From the NCBI RefSeq assembly GCF_000218485.1, contig NZ_AFPB01000059.1, positions 1 to 64,000 of the forward strand: a stretch of DNA of 64,000 nucleotides, given 5' to 3'. Below are positions 52,370 to 62,083 of this stretch, piece by piece. Position 1 is the first letter of the stretch, and each line of letters opens with the position of its first letter. Both the position numbers and the translations under genes were made by a program. This DNA is from Aquimarina agarivorans (GTDB lineage: Bacteria > Bacteroidota > Bacteroidia > Flavobacteriales > Flavobacteriaceae). The notes beneath the pieces were generated by a model. It was given only the letters and a program-made list of their open reading frames with translations. It was not told the DNA's origin and did not search any database.

Positions 52370-53604
52370 AAGTTAAAACACATAAAATTTTACTTTCTTT
52401 ATTTGTTACTTTTTTAGTGATGAATGCAATTACCTATACCATTTTTATTCATTTGGCAGGAAAATACGGTAAATTACTAGTGGCTATGGTTGGTATTGCG
52501 TTACTTCAAAAATCAATTAATCAGTTAGTTGATTTTTTAGAAGCTAATAAATATTTGCTGATCTTTTGGTTTTTATGCGTTAGTTTTACCGTATTATGGG
52601 TGTTTGATAATGGTTTTAATGGAGCAATCATTCAGAATAACACGCTTTTTGTATTGTTCATTTACTTTTTTTATTTGCTTTCAGAAGCATTTAAATCGAA
52701 ATCAAAAAGACCTTACTTTAGTTTTTTTAAAACCCTTGCAAACACGCTGAATTACAACTTATTTTTTTGGACAGCATTAGCTATAGTGCTGCCTTTTAAA
52801 ATTTGGCATACCTTGGAAGATAGAACTGGGCTTGGTTTGTTTTACGAAAACTACATTCAGTTAGGAATTTTTTCTTGTGCTGGAGCCATAGCCAATTTTT
52901 CGGTGTATAGAGATAAAACAGCTTATAAGTTTTATTATTTATCAATGGCAATTATATATGCTATTTTGGCAGTACTATCCAACTCTCGTAATCCACAATT
53001 AGTGCTTTTAGTGTATGCGTTATTTAATTTATTTCCGTACATCAAAAGAGGAGTCATAAAATATATGTACGTCTTAGTCTTTTTAATTGTACTTGGGAGT
53101 GTTTTATTTTTATCTGTAGAAGTGTTAAACTCCTCTACAGTTAGTAGTTTTACCACTGGTCGGAGTAGAATTTGGTATCATATTATTGATTACTATTCTA
53201 CAAATTCAATTTTTAAAGGGCACGGAATTTTTGGGCTGAATGATATCATTCTTCAAACAAATATTGATGGTAATTACTACTTCCAAAGGTTAGAATTTTT
53301 ATATTTTCATTCATCATACATGGAGATATTTTCTGCCTCAGGAATTTTAGGATTGCTTTTCTTTTTCTTTTTTTTAGGAAAGTCCTTATACGAAAAGAAG
53401 AATTATTACATATCAATAGTGATTATTGGTATTTCCATTGGTGGTTTTTTTGAAAGCTTTATTATTCAGCCCACAGTGTTAATTTCATTTCTTTTTTGGT
53501 ATTTAATAATAAGTAAGCCTTCTAAACGAAAAACAGGTTTTAAAAAGCACTACAGGTACAACCATTATGACAGCATTAGCCCCCATTATCCTTTTTGTTT
53601 ATAA
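52360..53604 (+). CDS. O-antigen/exopolysaccharide polymerase, Wzy-like
   Basis: A 414-residue membrane protein with ten or more helices and a large hydrophilic segment near the C-terminus, as in Wzy/WaaL proteins. VLSNSRNPQLVLLVYALFNL and SFTTGRSRIWYHIIDYYSTN with KGHGIFGLNDI are the O-antigen ligase/polymerase region (a G-R-S-x-IW signature is typical). It joins repeat units on the periplasmic side. It starts 10 bases before the flippase end and overlaps the following glycosyltransferase gene by 38 bases. Confidence 0.82.
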   Translation: MLIKVKTHKILLSLFVTFLVMNAITYTIFIHLAGKYGKLLVAMVGIALLQKSINQLVDFLEANKYLLIFWFLCVSFTVLWVFDNGFNGAIIQNNTLFVLFIYFFYLLSEAFKSKSKRPYFSFFKTLANTLNYNLFFWTALAIVLPFKIWHTLEDRTGLGLFYENYIQLGIFSCAGAIANFSVYRDKTAYKFYYLSMAIIYAILAVLSNSRNPQLVLLVYALFNLFPYIKRGVIKYMYVLVFLIVLGSVLFLSVEVLNSSTVSSFTTGRSRIWYHIIDYYSTNSIFKGHGIFGLNDIILQTNIDGNYYFQRLEFLYFHSSYMEIFSASGILGLLFFFFFLGKSLYEKKNYYISIVIIGISIGGFFESFIIQPTVLISFLFWYLIISKPSKRKTGFKKHYRYNHYDSISPHYPFCL

Positions 53605-54466
53605 CCGATTGGATGAAACAAAGAAAACCATTGAAGCGCTGCAAAAAAATTATTTAGCACCGCAAAGTGAATTGTATATTTTTTCGGATGGGACAAAAAC
53701 AGAGCTTGGTAAGGAAAAAATTGCAAGTGTTCGGAATTATGTAAACACGGTCAAAGGATTTAAAAAAGTAACTGTAATAGCAGCTAAACAAAATAATGGA
53801 CTGGCAAAGTCTATTATAACAGGAGTTACTGATATAGTAAATACTTACGAAAAAGCAATAATTGTTGAAGATGATTTGGTGACATCGCCTAATTTTTTGG
53901 ATTACATGAATCAGGCTTTAACATTTTATAAAGATCACGATAAAATCATCTCAATTTCTGGATATACCTTAAATTTACCAAACTTAAAAAATAGTTACAA
54001 GGATTATTATTTGGGATTAAGAGCTTCATCTTGGGGCTGGGGAACTTGGAAGCAAAAATGGAATGCTGTAGATTGGGAGCTAAAAGATTATCAAAGTTTT
54101 ATAAATGATAAACAGCGTGTAGCTGATTTTGCACGCATTGGAAGTGATATGCCAAAAATGCTGAAATATCAAATGGAAGGAAAAATTGACTCCTGGGCTA
54201 TTCGGTTCTGTTACTATCAATTTAAACAAAAAATGTATTGTGTGTTCCCTACAGTTTCCAAATTAAAAAGTATTGGATTTACAAATGAAGCTACGCATAC
54301 TGCTGGTAGCACAAGGTTTGATACTACGTTGGATAAAGGAACGCAACGCGACTTTACATTTGACCATAATTTAATTGTTGATGAAAAGTTGCTGAAGGAT
54401 TTCCGAGATAAGTTTTCGATAAAATCAAGACTAATAGACAAAGTAAAACAACTTATAAACCGATAG
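53567..54466 (+). CDS. Family 2-type glycosyltransferase
   Basis: A 299-residue cytoplasmic GT-A-fold sugar transferase. It starts LAPIILFVYNRLDETKKTIE and has KQNNGLAKSIITGVTDIVNT and AIIVEDDLVTSPNFLDYMNQ; the EDD triad carries the metal-binding Asp residues. LRASSWGWGTWKQKWNAVDW is the acceptor-side block also found in GT2-type transferases of O-antigen and capsule loci. It overlaps the polymerase gene by 38 bases. The sugar transferred cannot be read from the sequence. Confidence 0.85.
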   Translation: MTALAPIILFVYNRLDETKKTIEALQKNYLAPQSELYIFSDGTKTELGKEKIASVRNYVNTVKGFKKVTVIAAKQNNGLAKSIITGVTDIVNTYEKAIIVEDDLVTSPNFLDYMNQALTFYKDHDKIISISGYTLNLPNLKNSYKDYYLGLRASSWGWGTWKQKWNAVDWELKDYQSFINDKQRVADFARIGSDMPKMLKYQMEGKIDSWAIRFCYYQFKQKMYCVFPTVSKLKSIGFTNEATHTAGSTRFDTTLDKGTQRDFTFDHNLIVDEKLLKDFRDKFSIKSRLIDKVKQLINR

Positions 54467-54473
54467 AAATTTT

Positions 54474-55907
54474 ATGCTATTTAATTCGTGGGAGTTCATA
54501 GCGCTATTGCTATTGACAATGCTTTTTTATTTCAATGTGTCTGAAAAGTTTAAAACAATAGTACTATTTATTAGTTCGTATGTTTTTTATATTTTTTGGA
54601 GGTGGGATTTTGCTTTGCTCATGGGGGCGGTCAGTTTAATAAACTATTTTGCTGCTATCCGTATTAGTCAAGTTGATAATCAAAATAGCAAAAAGCTATG
54701 GTTATCCGGAGCTGTTATTTTATCCTTATTACCATTAATATATTTTAAATATGGTAATTTTTTAATTGCTAATGTAAATGCAACATTATCTGCAGTAGGG
54801 GGGCATAGTCAATTTAATTATCTTAAAGTTATATTGCCTGTGGGAATCTCCTTTTTTACATTTCAGGCGTTAAGTTATGCGCTAGATGTGTACTATGGTA
54901 GGACAAAAGTGGAAACTATTTTGCTAAGATTTTCCACCTTTGTGGCTTTTTTTCCTCAATTGGTTGCAGGGCCAATAGAGCGTTCATCAAATTTACTACA
55001 ACAATTAAAAACGCATCAAAAATTTAATAGAACTTCATTTATTGAAGGGGCTAAATTATTTATTTGGGGATTATTTAAAAAAGTAGTCATTGCTGATAGG
55101 TTGGCATTGTATGTAAATAAAGTGTATGATTCCCCTGAACTTTACGGTGCCCCCACATTAATTTTAGCTACGTTGTTTTTTGCATTTCAAATTTACTGTG
55201 ATTTCAGCGGGTATTCTGATATGGCAATTGCCACAGCACGAATGATGGGATTTAAACTTATGCAAAATTTTAATTTACCCTATTTTGCTAATTCCATTTC
55301 TGAATTTTGGAAAAGGTGGCATATATCACTATCTACTTGGTTTGGAGATTATTTGTACATTCCCCTGGGGGGGAGTAGAGTAGTGTATCTTAAATGGATT
55401 CGGAATATTTTTATCGTTTTTTTAGTTAGTGGCTTGTGGCACGGCGCCAACTGGACATTCATCCTGTGGGGAGGGTTACATGCCATGTTTTATTTAATAG
55501 AAAATTGGGGAGATAAGCTTTTAAAAAAAATGAATTTGTCATCCATTAAAAATACTACTTGGTATAAGCTTTTTAAAATAATTGTGGTGTTTGTTGGTGT
55601 ATGTTATGCTTGGATTTATTTCAGGGCAACCTCCATTAATGATGCCTTATTGATAACTTACAAAATTTTTAATCATTGGGATCAGAGTCTGTACCTGGGA
55701 GCGTCTAGCATTACTTTCGCATTATCCTGCGGGTTGATATTCATGTTAGTTTTGGTACAATTACTTCAATATGCAAAAATTTGTTCTCTGTATTTTTCAA
55801 AATCAAAGGTGCCACCATTATTAAGTTTAGTGGGCTATTTATCGTTATTGTTAGGAATATCTTTATTAGGGATGTCATCACAGTCGTTTATTTATTTTCA
55901 GTTTTAA
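54474..55907 (+). CDS. MBOAT-family O-acyltransferase, AlgI-like
   Basis: A membrane-bound acyltransferase of 477 residues. It shows the usual MBOAT layout: multiple helices, VAGPIERSSNLLQQLKTHQK, QIYCDFSGYSDMAIATARMM, FWKRWHISLSTWFGDYLYIP and the catalytic histidine in SGLWHGANWTFILWGGLHAM. AlgI and DltB relatives hand acyl groups (often acetyl) from a cytoplasmic donor to an extracytoplasmic polymer. With the SGNH protein encoded two bases... after it, it probably acetylates the exported polysaccharide. Confidence 0.92.
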   Translation: MLFNSWEFIALLLLTMLFYFNVSEKFKTIVLFISSYVFYIFWRWDFALLMGAVSLINYFAAIRISQVDNQNSKKLWLSGAVILSLLPLIYFKYGNFLIANVNATLSAVGGHSQFNYLKVILPVGISFFTFQALSYALDVYYGRTKVETILLRFSTFVAFFPQLVAGPIERSSNLLQQLKTHQKFNRTSFIEGAKLFIWGLFKKVVIADRLALYVNKVYDSPELYGAPTLILATLFFAFQIYCDFSGYSDMAIATARMMGFKLMQNFNLPYFANSISEFWKRWHISLSTWFGDYLYIPLGGSRVVYLKWIRNIFIVFLVSGLWHGANWTFILWGGLHAMFYLIENWGDKLLKKMNLSSIKNTTWYKLFKIIVVFVGVCYAWIYFRATSINDALLITYKIFNHWDQSLYLGASSITFALSCGLIFMLVLVQLLQYAKICSLYFSKSKVPPLLSLVGYLSLLLGISLLGMSSQSFIYFQF

Positions 55908-55917
55908 CTTGCAAAAA

Positions 55918-56820
55918 ATGAGTAAAAAAAAATTCATATACATCATTGTAGGATTTCTGTCGGCCTTTTTTTTAGGGGACTATGTGGTGGGAGCTATTTT
56001 ATCAGGTGGGCTGGATAAATACTACGGATTAAATTCAAACGCCGAGCTGGCGATTGTTGGACATTCGCATCTAATGTTAGGTATTGATAAGCAAAAAATA
56101 GAGCAAGAGCTAAATATTGGGGTGGCTAAATACACCAGAGAAGGTGTTAATTTGGATGAACGAAAAATTATGATTGATCAGCTTTTAGAAGCTAATAAAA
56201 ATATAAAAACGATAATTATAGGAGTAGATGCCTGGTCTTTTACGGATGAGGGTTTAAGTGCAAACTCCTACAAGTTGTTTTTTCCTTTTATGGAATACCA
56301 TAGTATTAATGATTATTTGAAGGAAGAAAGTGATTGGCAGGAATATGTAACAAAAAAGATGGTTAGAACTTCCCGGTATAATGAATTGTTATTAGGGGGT
56401 GCATTAAGGGGGTATTTGGGAAACTGGAGTAACCTTAAAAACGGAAAAGTGGATGTGCCAAATTTAAAAGAACAGATAAAAAGTGGTGTTTATCGAAAAA
56501 TAACAATTAATAACAGTAAGGTTAATACTATAAATAAAATTCTAAATACTTTAGAGAAAAATAAAATTAAAGTAATACTGTTGAATGTCCCAACAATTGA
56601 TATTATGATTGATGCACAAAAAGAGAAAGCGACTGAAGTTTTTGGTGAACTAAATAAAGTGGCAAAAAAGTATAAGAACACCACATTTTTGAATTTACAA
56701 GAACCTTGGTCACATAAATACGATCTTTTTTATGATGGTATTCATTTAAATCCTGAAGGGCAAAAAGTAATCACTGCTGAAATTGTCACTTATTTAAATC
56801 GAATGGACTTATTACATTAA
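55918..56820 (+). CDS. SGNH-hydrolase-like membrane-anchored protein
   Basis: A 300-residue protein with an N-terminal membrane anchor (FIYIIVGFLSAFFLGDYVVG) and an SGNH-type domain facing outward. Ser50 in LAIVGHSHLMLGI is the block I nucleophile; DGIHLNPEGQKVI near the C-terminus supplies the D-x-x-H catalytic pair. The ATG at 55918 is chosen over a TTG nine bases upstream. Proteins of this type (AlgX/AlgJ and DltD-like) act with MBOAT acyltransferases to transfer acyl groups to polysaccharides, which fits the position immediately after one. Confidence 0.8.
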   Translation: MSKKKFIYIIVGFLSAFFLGDYVVGAILSGGLDKYYGLNSNAELAIVGHSHLMLGIDKQKIEQELNIGVAKYTREGVNLDERKIMIDQLLEANKNIKTIIIGVDAWSFTDEGLSANSYKLFFPFMEYHSINDYLKEESDWQEYVTKKMVRTSRYNELLLGGALRGYLGNWSNLKNGKVDVPNLKEQIKSGVYRKITINNSKVNTINKILNTLEKNKIKVILLNVPTIDIMIDAQKEKATEVFGELNKVAKKYKNTTFLNLQEPWSHKYDLFYDGIHLNPEGQKVITAEIVTYLNRMDLLH

Positions 56821-56838
56821 ATAAGTTTTCCAAATTAT

Positions 56839-57924
56839 ATGAAAAAGGTATTATTTATTTTGCACTTGCCGCCCCCAGTGCATGGATCAGCTGTTGTTGG
56901 TAAATTTATAAAAGATAGCGAATTGATAAATTCAAGTTTTAATACTAGCTATATAAATTTAGGAACTTCAAAAACTATTGAAGAAATTGGAAAGTCACCG
57001 CATAAAAAGGTGTTAATTTATCTGAAAATTATACTACAGGTTATTTGTCAATTGCTTTTTAATAGGCCACAAATAGCCTACCTAGCTATCACGGCCAAAG
57101 GTGTAGGTTTTTATAAGGACTTTGTAATTGTGCTTTTAATTAAAATATTAGGCGTAAAATTGGTAATTCACCACCACAATAAAGGAGTAAAAAAACGTCA
57201 AAACAAGTTTGTAGATAACATTTTATATAAAATCACGTATTGGAATACAAAAGTGATTTTAATTTCGAAATATTTATACAATGACGTTAGTAAATATGTT
57301 AAAAAGGAAGATATAAGTTATTGTGCAAATGGAGTTCCAGAGTTTGCATCCATACCAAAAGCTACTAAAAACAATACCGTTCAACTTCTTTTTTTATCAA
57401 ATTTAATTGAGAGTAAAGGGGTGTATATTCTTTTAAAAGCACTGCGTATACTTAAAGAAAGAAATGCAAATTTCTTTTGCACCTTTATCGGAAGGGAGGG
57501 AGATATCTCCGCTGAAGATTTCAATCAGAAAGCATTAGAATTAACTATTGAAAATTTTGTAACTTATAAAGGAAAACGATACGGGAAAGAAAAAGAAGCT
57601 GCATTTGCAACTTCGGATATTTTTGTTTTTCCTACTTGTAATGATGTTTTTGGATTAGTTAATCTAGAAGCAATGCAATATTCATTACCAGTGGTATCTA
57701 CTGCGGAGGGTGGTATACCAGATATTGTAGAGGATGGCGAAACAGGTTTTTTAGTGATTCCAAAAGATGTGGAAGGCTTAGCTGATAAAATTGAAATTTT
57801 AATAAATAATGATGCGATGAGATTAAAAATGGGTGCTAATGGAAGAAAACGATACGAAGAAAAGTTTACTCTTAAGAAATTTGAAAAAAAGTTTCAATCA
57901 ATACTAAAAGAAGTTACCTCCTAA
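56839..57924 (+). CDS. Glycosyltransferase family 4
   Basis: A GT-B-fold transferase of 361 residues that adds a sugar from a nucleotide donor. The N-terminal domain opens KVLFILHLPPPVHGSAVVGK, a glycine-containing loop; the C-terminal donor domain has LLFLSNLIESKGVYILLKAL, FVFPTCNDVFGLVNLEAMQY and SLPVVSTAEGGIPDIVEDGE (the E-x7-E region). It follows the SGNH gene by 18 bases. A gap of 211 AT-rich bases comes before the next gene. The sugar is unknown. Confidence 0.92.
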   Translation: MKKVLFILHLPPPVHGSAVVGKFIKDSELINSSFNTSYINLGTSKTIEEIGKSPHKKVLIYLKIILQVICQLLFNRPQIAYLAITAKGVGFYKDFVIVLLIKILGVKLVIHHHNKGVKKRQNKFVDNILYKITYWNTKVILISKYLYNDVSKYVKKEDISYCANGVPEFASIPKATKNNTVQLLFLSNLIESKGVYILLKALRILKERNANFFCTFIGREGDISAEDFNQKALELTIENFVTYKGKRYGKEKEAAFATSDIFVFPTCNDVFGLVNLEAMQYSLPVVSTAEGGIPDIVEDGETGFLVIPKDVEGLADKIEILINNDAMRLKMGANGRKRYEEKFTLKKFEKKFQSILKEVTS

Positions 57925-58135
57925 TTTTAGTAACTGAATTTCGAATTGTTAGCAGCGATTTGTTAAATGATAACATTATTACAACAATATTTCTTATGAT
58001 TTTTTAGTTAAGAAATTATAAAAATTTTAACGTTTTTTAATTCAAACAATTTAAGCATGATATATGATATTGAATTAATTAAAATCATTATATAAAACAG
58101 AATTAGCATATCAATACAGATCAAAAAAACTCGTT

Positions 58136-58855
58136 ATGAATTTATTGGGCTATAATATAGAGGAAAACTACCCTAAGTTTCCTGTAAAAAAGAAAACAAT
58201 GATTAATACGATTAATCCCCATAGTTATTGTGTTTCTAAAAGCGACAGCGAATTCGAACAAGCGCTAAAAAAGTCGGATGTACTTTTACCAGATGGTATT
58301 GGTATAGTTTGGGCAGCCAAAGTGCTACGAAATAAAAAGATTAGTAGAATTACAGGTTTTGATATTTTTAAGTATTCAATGAATTATTTAAATAACATTG
58401 ATGGGACTTGTTTTTTTCTTGGTGCGTCAGAGGAAACATTAGCTGAAATTGAGCAACGATTAAAAAAGGATTATCCTAATGTAAAAGTTGATTCGTATTC
58501 TCCGCCTTACAAGGAGAATTTTACAGCTTCGGATAGTAAAATCATGTGCCAAAAAGTGAATGATTGCAACCCTGATATACTTTTTGTAGGGATGACTGCC
58601 CCAAAGCAAGAAAAATGGGCCGCAGAACATTTGGATAAATTGAACGTTAAAGTAGTGTGTTCTATTGGAGCTGTGTTTGATTTTTATTCAGGCAGAGTCA
58701 AAAGACCAAGTAAAATATGGCTAGTTTTGGGACTAGAATGGTTGGGAAGATTTATGAAAGAACCAAAAAGGCTAGCTAAAAGAAATTTAATTTCTGCCCC
58801 AAAATTCATAGCAGAAGTCATTTCAAATAAATTTACACACAAAGAGTTACTATAA
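58136..58855 (+). CDS. WecG/TagA/CpsF-family glycosyltransferase (GT26)
   Basis: A 239-residue transferase of family GT26, whose members add ManNAc or a uronic-acid sugar to an undecaprenyl-linked primer. It has TINPHSYCVSKSD, KSDVLLPDGIGIVWAAKVLR, ISRITGFDIFKY, CFFLGASEETLAEIEQRL, DILFVGMTAPKQEKWAAEHL and CSIGAVFDFYSGRVKRPSKI, the standard order of conserved blocks. It would act second, after the WecA-like enzyme. The stop is 14 bases before the export gene. Confidence 0.93.
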   Translation: MNLLGYNIEENYPKFPVKKKTMINTINPHSYCVSKSDSEFEQALKKSDVLLPDGIGIVWAAKVLRNKKISRITGFDIFKYSMNYLNNIDGTCFFLGASEETLAEIEQRLKKDYPNVKVDSYSPPYKENFTASDSKIMCQKVNDCNPDILFVGMTAPKQEKWAAEHLDKLNVKVVCSIGAVFDFYSGRVKRPSKIWLVLGLEWLGRFMKEPKRLAKRNLISAPKFIAEVISNKFTHKELL

Positions 58856-58869
58856 TCAATCGATTTTTA

Positions 58870-59646
58870 ATGATAAACCGTTTACTATTTTTATTTATTA
58901 GCTTACTATTTTTACTACAGTCATGTGTTACTAAAAAAGAGGTCATTTATTTTCAAGGAGCCAAATATTCCACTTTGGATCCTGTGATTTACGAGAGTGT
59001 AAAAATTCAGCCCAATGATATTTTAAATATCTCGGTATCAGCGCTGGTACCCGAAACAGCGATACCCTATAATAAACAAACCACAACTAATAATACCGTA
59101 ACAAATATTGAACTATTAAAGTTACAAGGTTATTTGGTAAGTCATTCTGGCGCTATTGTTTTTCCTGTTTTAGGCGGAATCAGTGTAGCAGGAAAAACTA
59201 TGGAATATGTGGAAAAAGAAATTGAAGAAAAATTAGAAAAAGGCGGCCATTTATTACAGCCAATTGTGAGTATCAGGCTATTAAACGCTAAGGTTACTGT
59301 GTTAGGTGAAGTCAACAATCCAGGAACGTTTTCATTTTCAGAACAAAATTTGACTCTTCCGCAAGCGTTGGGACTTGCAGGGGATTTAACAATTAATGGA
59401 AAAAGAACTGATGTAACTTTAGTGAGGGAAGATGATGGCGAAAGAGTAGTTAAGTTGCTAGATTTGACAGATCCCAAAGTTTTTAATAGTCCTTTTTATA
59501 ATATTAGACCAAACGATACGATCATTGTAAGTCCCAATACAGCAAAAGTTAAAAGTGCAGGTATTGTAGGAAATATTGGCACGGTGCTTACATTTTTATC
59601 TATAATTTTAACTTCTGTAGTTTTAATAACAAATACTAATAATTAG
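58870..59646 (+). CDS. Polysaccharide export lipoprotein, Wza-like
   Basis: An outer-membrane export component, 258 residues. The signal peptide ends in the lipobox LLQSC (Cys19). The mature part begins with the Poly_export domain (QPNDILNISVSALVPETAIP; later GYLVSHSGAIVFPVLGGISV) and one SLBB-type domain (KVTVLGEVNNPGTFSFSEQN, LTLPQALGLAGDLTINGKRT). It is shorter than enteric Wza and ends in a hydrophobic helix (IVGNIGTVLTFLSIILTSVV), as is usual in Bacteroidota. It pairs with the Wzc kinase encoded next. Confidence 0.93.
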   Translation: MINRLLFLFISLLFLLQSCVTKKEVIYFQGAKYSTLDPVIYESVKIQPNDILNISVSALVPETAIPYNKQTTTNNTVTNIELLKLQGYLVSHSGAIVFPVLGGISVAGKTMEYVEKEIEEKLEKGGHLLQPIVSIRLLNAKVTVLGEVNNPGTFSFSEQNLTLPQALGLAGDLTINGKRTDVTLVREDDGERVVKLLDLTDPKVFNSPFYNIRPNDTIIVSPNTAKVKSAGIVGNIGTVLTFLSIILTSVVLITNTNN

Positions 59647-59657
59647 TGCCCTGATTG

Positions 59658-62012
59658 ATGGAGAATTCGGAATATATTCTAGATGCAGAAGAACAACAGC
59701 GTAAAATAGATATCAAGGAAATACTTTCAAAATACGCAAAGTATTGGCCGTGGTTTATAGTCACATTTTTATTTTTTATCACCCTTAGTTATGTGTATTC
59801 GCGTTACGCCGCTATTACGTATACCACTAAGGCTAAAATAAAAATACTTGATGAATCTAAAGAACTTGAAATTAACTTAGATCCGTCATCTTTATTAGAA
59901 GGAACTCCCAAATTAAATATAGATAACGAAGTTGAAATTTTAAAATCGTACCGATTAATCAGTCAAGTGGTTGAAGAGTTGGATTTAGATGTTGAAATTT
60001 TTCAAGTCGGAAAAATTAAAAAAACTGAAGTTTGGAATAAGCCTTTTGTCATTACAAATAAATTAAATCAGGATAGTATTCCTGCTAAAATAAGTTACAT
60101 AGTTGAGGTTGAGGATAATAAGCTAAAAGTTCTTGATCAAAAGAATCGGGAAGTTTATAATCCAAATTTTAAAATTGAGTTAGCGGAAACATTTGATTCT
60201 AAAAACTATTTAAGTGCTGAATTTGAGGTTGTTGTAAAATCAAAAAAAGACGCAGTACTTAAATTAATTAAAGATTTAAAAATTAAGCTTACTAATAAAA
60301 AAAGTGAGATTATTGAAATTAGTCTTTTAGGGGAAAATTCCGCTAAAAGTGAAGCTATTTTAAATACACTAATTGATAAGTTTAATCAAGATGGAATTTT
60401 AGACCGGCAATTAGTGTCCAAAAGAACCCTGGATTTCATTGACAAACGTTTTCTGTTTTTGTCAAATGAATTGGATTCTATTGAGGTTAATAAAAAATCG
60501 TACAAGCAATCAAATAATTTAAGTTACATTGAATCTGATGCCAGTACGGCTTTAAAACAAAAGTCGTTGACTGACGAAGAGGTTTTTAATTTAGAAAATC
60601 AGCTGTCATTATCAAGATTATTAAAAAAAACTTTAAAGTCCGACAAAAACTTTTCGCTTTTACCCGCTGATATCGGTTTGGCAAGTAATAGTATCAACGT
60701 ATTAGTTTCCGATTACAATAAAATTGTTTTAGAAAGAGAGAAAATTGCAGAAAGCGCTGGAGCTAGTAATCCGTTATTGCAATCATTGAATGGTCAGCTA
60801 AAAAGATTAAGTCGTAATATAAACCAAACTGTAAACGTATATATAAAACAGTTAGAAATATCTTTGAGCCAGCTTCGGTCAAAACAAAGAATATCTGCGG
60901 GTAAATTTTCGAAATTGCCTGAAAAAGAAAAAATATTAAGGGCCATTGAGCGGCAACAAAACATTAAAGAAAATCTGTTTATTTTATTACTACAAAAACG
61001 AGAAGAAGCAGCAATAAGTTTAGCGGTAACATCACCCACTGTTAAAGTAGTAGATTATGCCTTAACGGGAAGTAAACCAGTAACCCCTAATAAAAAGAAA
61101 ATATACGGATTGGCATTGTTACTGAGTATTATTTTACCATTACTGTTGTTATCCATACTTTTTATTTTGGATACTAAAGTGAGGAATCGAAAGCAAATTG
61201 AAAACGCAAATCCTAAAATTCCAATAATAGCAGAATTTCCTAATTTTGAAGATGAAAAATTATTCTCATTAGAGAAGCGATCAGTACTCGTTGAATCCTA
61301 CCGTATTTTATGTGCAAATGTGAACTACTTGATTCCTTTAGAAAAAACAAATTCTTGTAAAACCATATTTATTACTTCTGCAGTAGCGGGAGAGGGAAAA
61401 ACATTAACATCAATTAATTTAGCGTTAGCATATGCAAGTTTAAAAAAGAAGGTGCTGTTGGTAGGAGCAGATTTAAGAAATCCGCAGCTTCATACCTACT
61501 TTAATGTTGAAAAAAATACGTTAGGATTGTCAAGTTTACTTCATGATGCTAATATAAAATGGCAGGATTGTATTCAAAAAAATATGAATAAAAATAAGTG
61601 CCTGGATGTATGTTTTAGCGGAATGATACCCCCTAATCCTCCAGAATTATTATCAAATAATGCATTTAAAACCTTTGTAAATACTGTAAAAGAGCATTAT
61701 GAGTATATTATTTTTGATACGGCGCCTACATTGCCAGTATCAGATACACTAAATATATCAAAATATGCCGATGTTACGTTATTTATGGTAAGGGCTAATA
61801 AATCAGATAAAGCTTTACTGTCATTTTCAAAAGAATTGCACGAGTCAGGAAAACTAAGTAACATGGCATATATAGTTAATGATGTCGCAGTTGACAATCT
61901 TGGATATGGAAGTAAGTACAGCTATGTTTATGGTGAAGAAGCACGTACAATAAATAAAGGGATATTTTCAAAAATTGGGAATATTAAAAATTCTCTTTTA
62001 AAAAAGTCTTAA
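59658..62012 (+). CDS. Chain-length determinant and tyrosine autokinase, Wzc-like
   Basis: An inner-membrane protein of 784 residues from the ATG at 59658 (a TTG lies one codon upstream). It has a Wzz domain with helices at about 30-50 (YWPWFIVTFLFFITLSYVYS) and about 475-500, coiled-coil between, and a BY-kinase domain at about 560-740: Walker A TSAVAGEGKTLTSINLALAY, Walker A' LLVGADLRNPQL (a Gly replaces the first Asp), and Walker B YEYIIFDTAPTLPVSD. A C-terminal tyrosine cluster (GYGSKYSYVYGE) provides the phosphorylation sites. It controls polymer length and export with Wza. No separate phosphatase gene is visible here. Confidence 0.94.
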   Translation: MENSEYILDAEEQQRKIDIKEILSKYAKYWPWFIVTFLFFITLSYVYSRYAAITYTTKAKIKILDESKELEINLDPSSLLEGTPKLNIDNEVEILKSYRLISQVVEELDLDVEIFQVGKIKKTEVWNKPFVITNKLNQDSIPAKISYIVEVEDNKLKVLDQKNREVYNPNFKIELAETFDSKNYLSAEFEVVVKSKKDAVLKLIKDLKIKLTNKKSEIIEISLLGENSAKSEAILNTLIDKFNQDGILDRQLVSKRTLDFIDKRFLFLSNELDSIEVNKKSYKQSNNLSYIESDASTALKQKSLTDEEVFNLENQLSLSRLLKKTLKSDKNFSLLPADIGLASNSINVLVSDYNKIVLEREKIAESAGASNPLLQSLNGQLKRLSRNINQTVNVYIKQLEISLSQLRSKQRISAGKFSKLPEKEKILRAIERQQNIKENLFILLLQKREEAAISLAVTSPTVKVVDYALTGSKPVTPNKKKIYGLALLLSIILPLLLLSILFILDTKVRNRKQIENANPKIPIIAEFPNFEDEKLFSLEKRSVLVESYRILCANVNYLIPLEKTNSCKTIFITSAVAGEGKTLTSINLALAYASLKKKVLLVGADLRNPQLHTYFNVEKNTLGLSSLLHDANIKWQDCIQKNMNKNKCLDVCFSGMIPPNPPELLSNNAFKTFVNTVKEHYEYIIFDTAPTLPVSDTLNISKYADVTLFMVRANKSDKALLSFSKELHESGKLSNMAYIVNDVAVDNLGYGSKYSYVYGEEARTINKGIFSKIGNIKNSLLKKS

Positions 62013-62083
62013 GGTAAATTGAAGATTTTTATCATTTTAAATTTTGGATTGAAATGATAAAGGGAGTAATTAAAATAAATATT

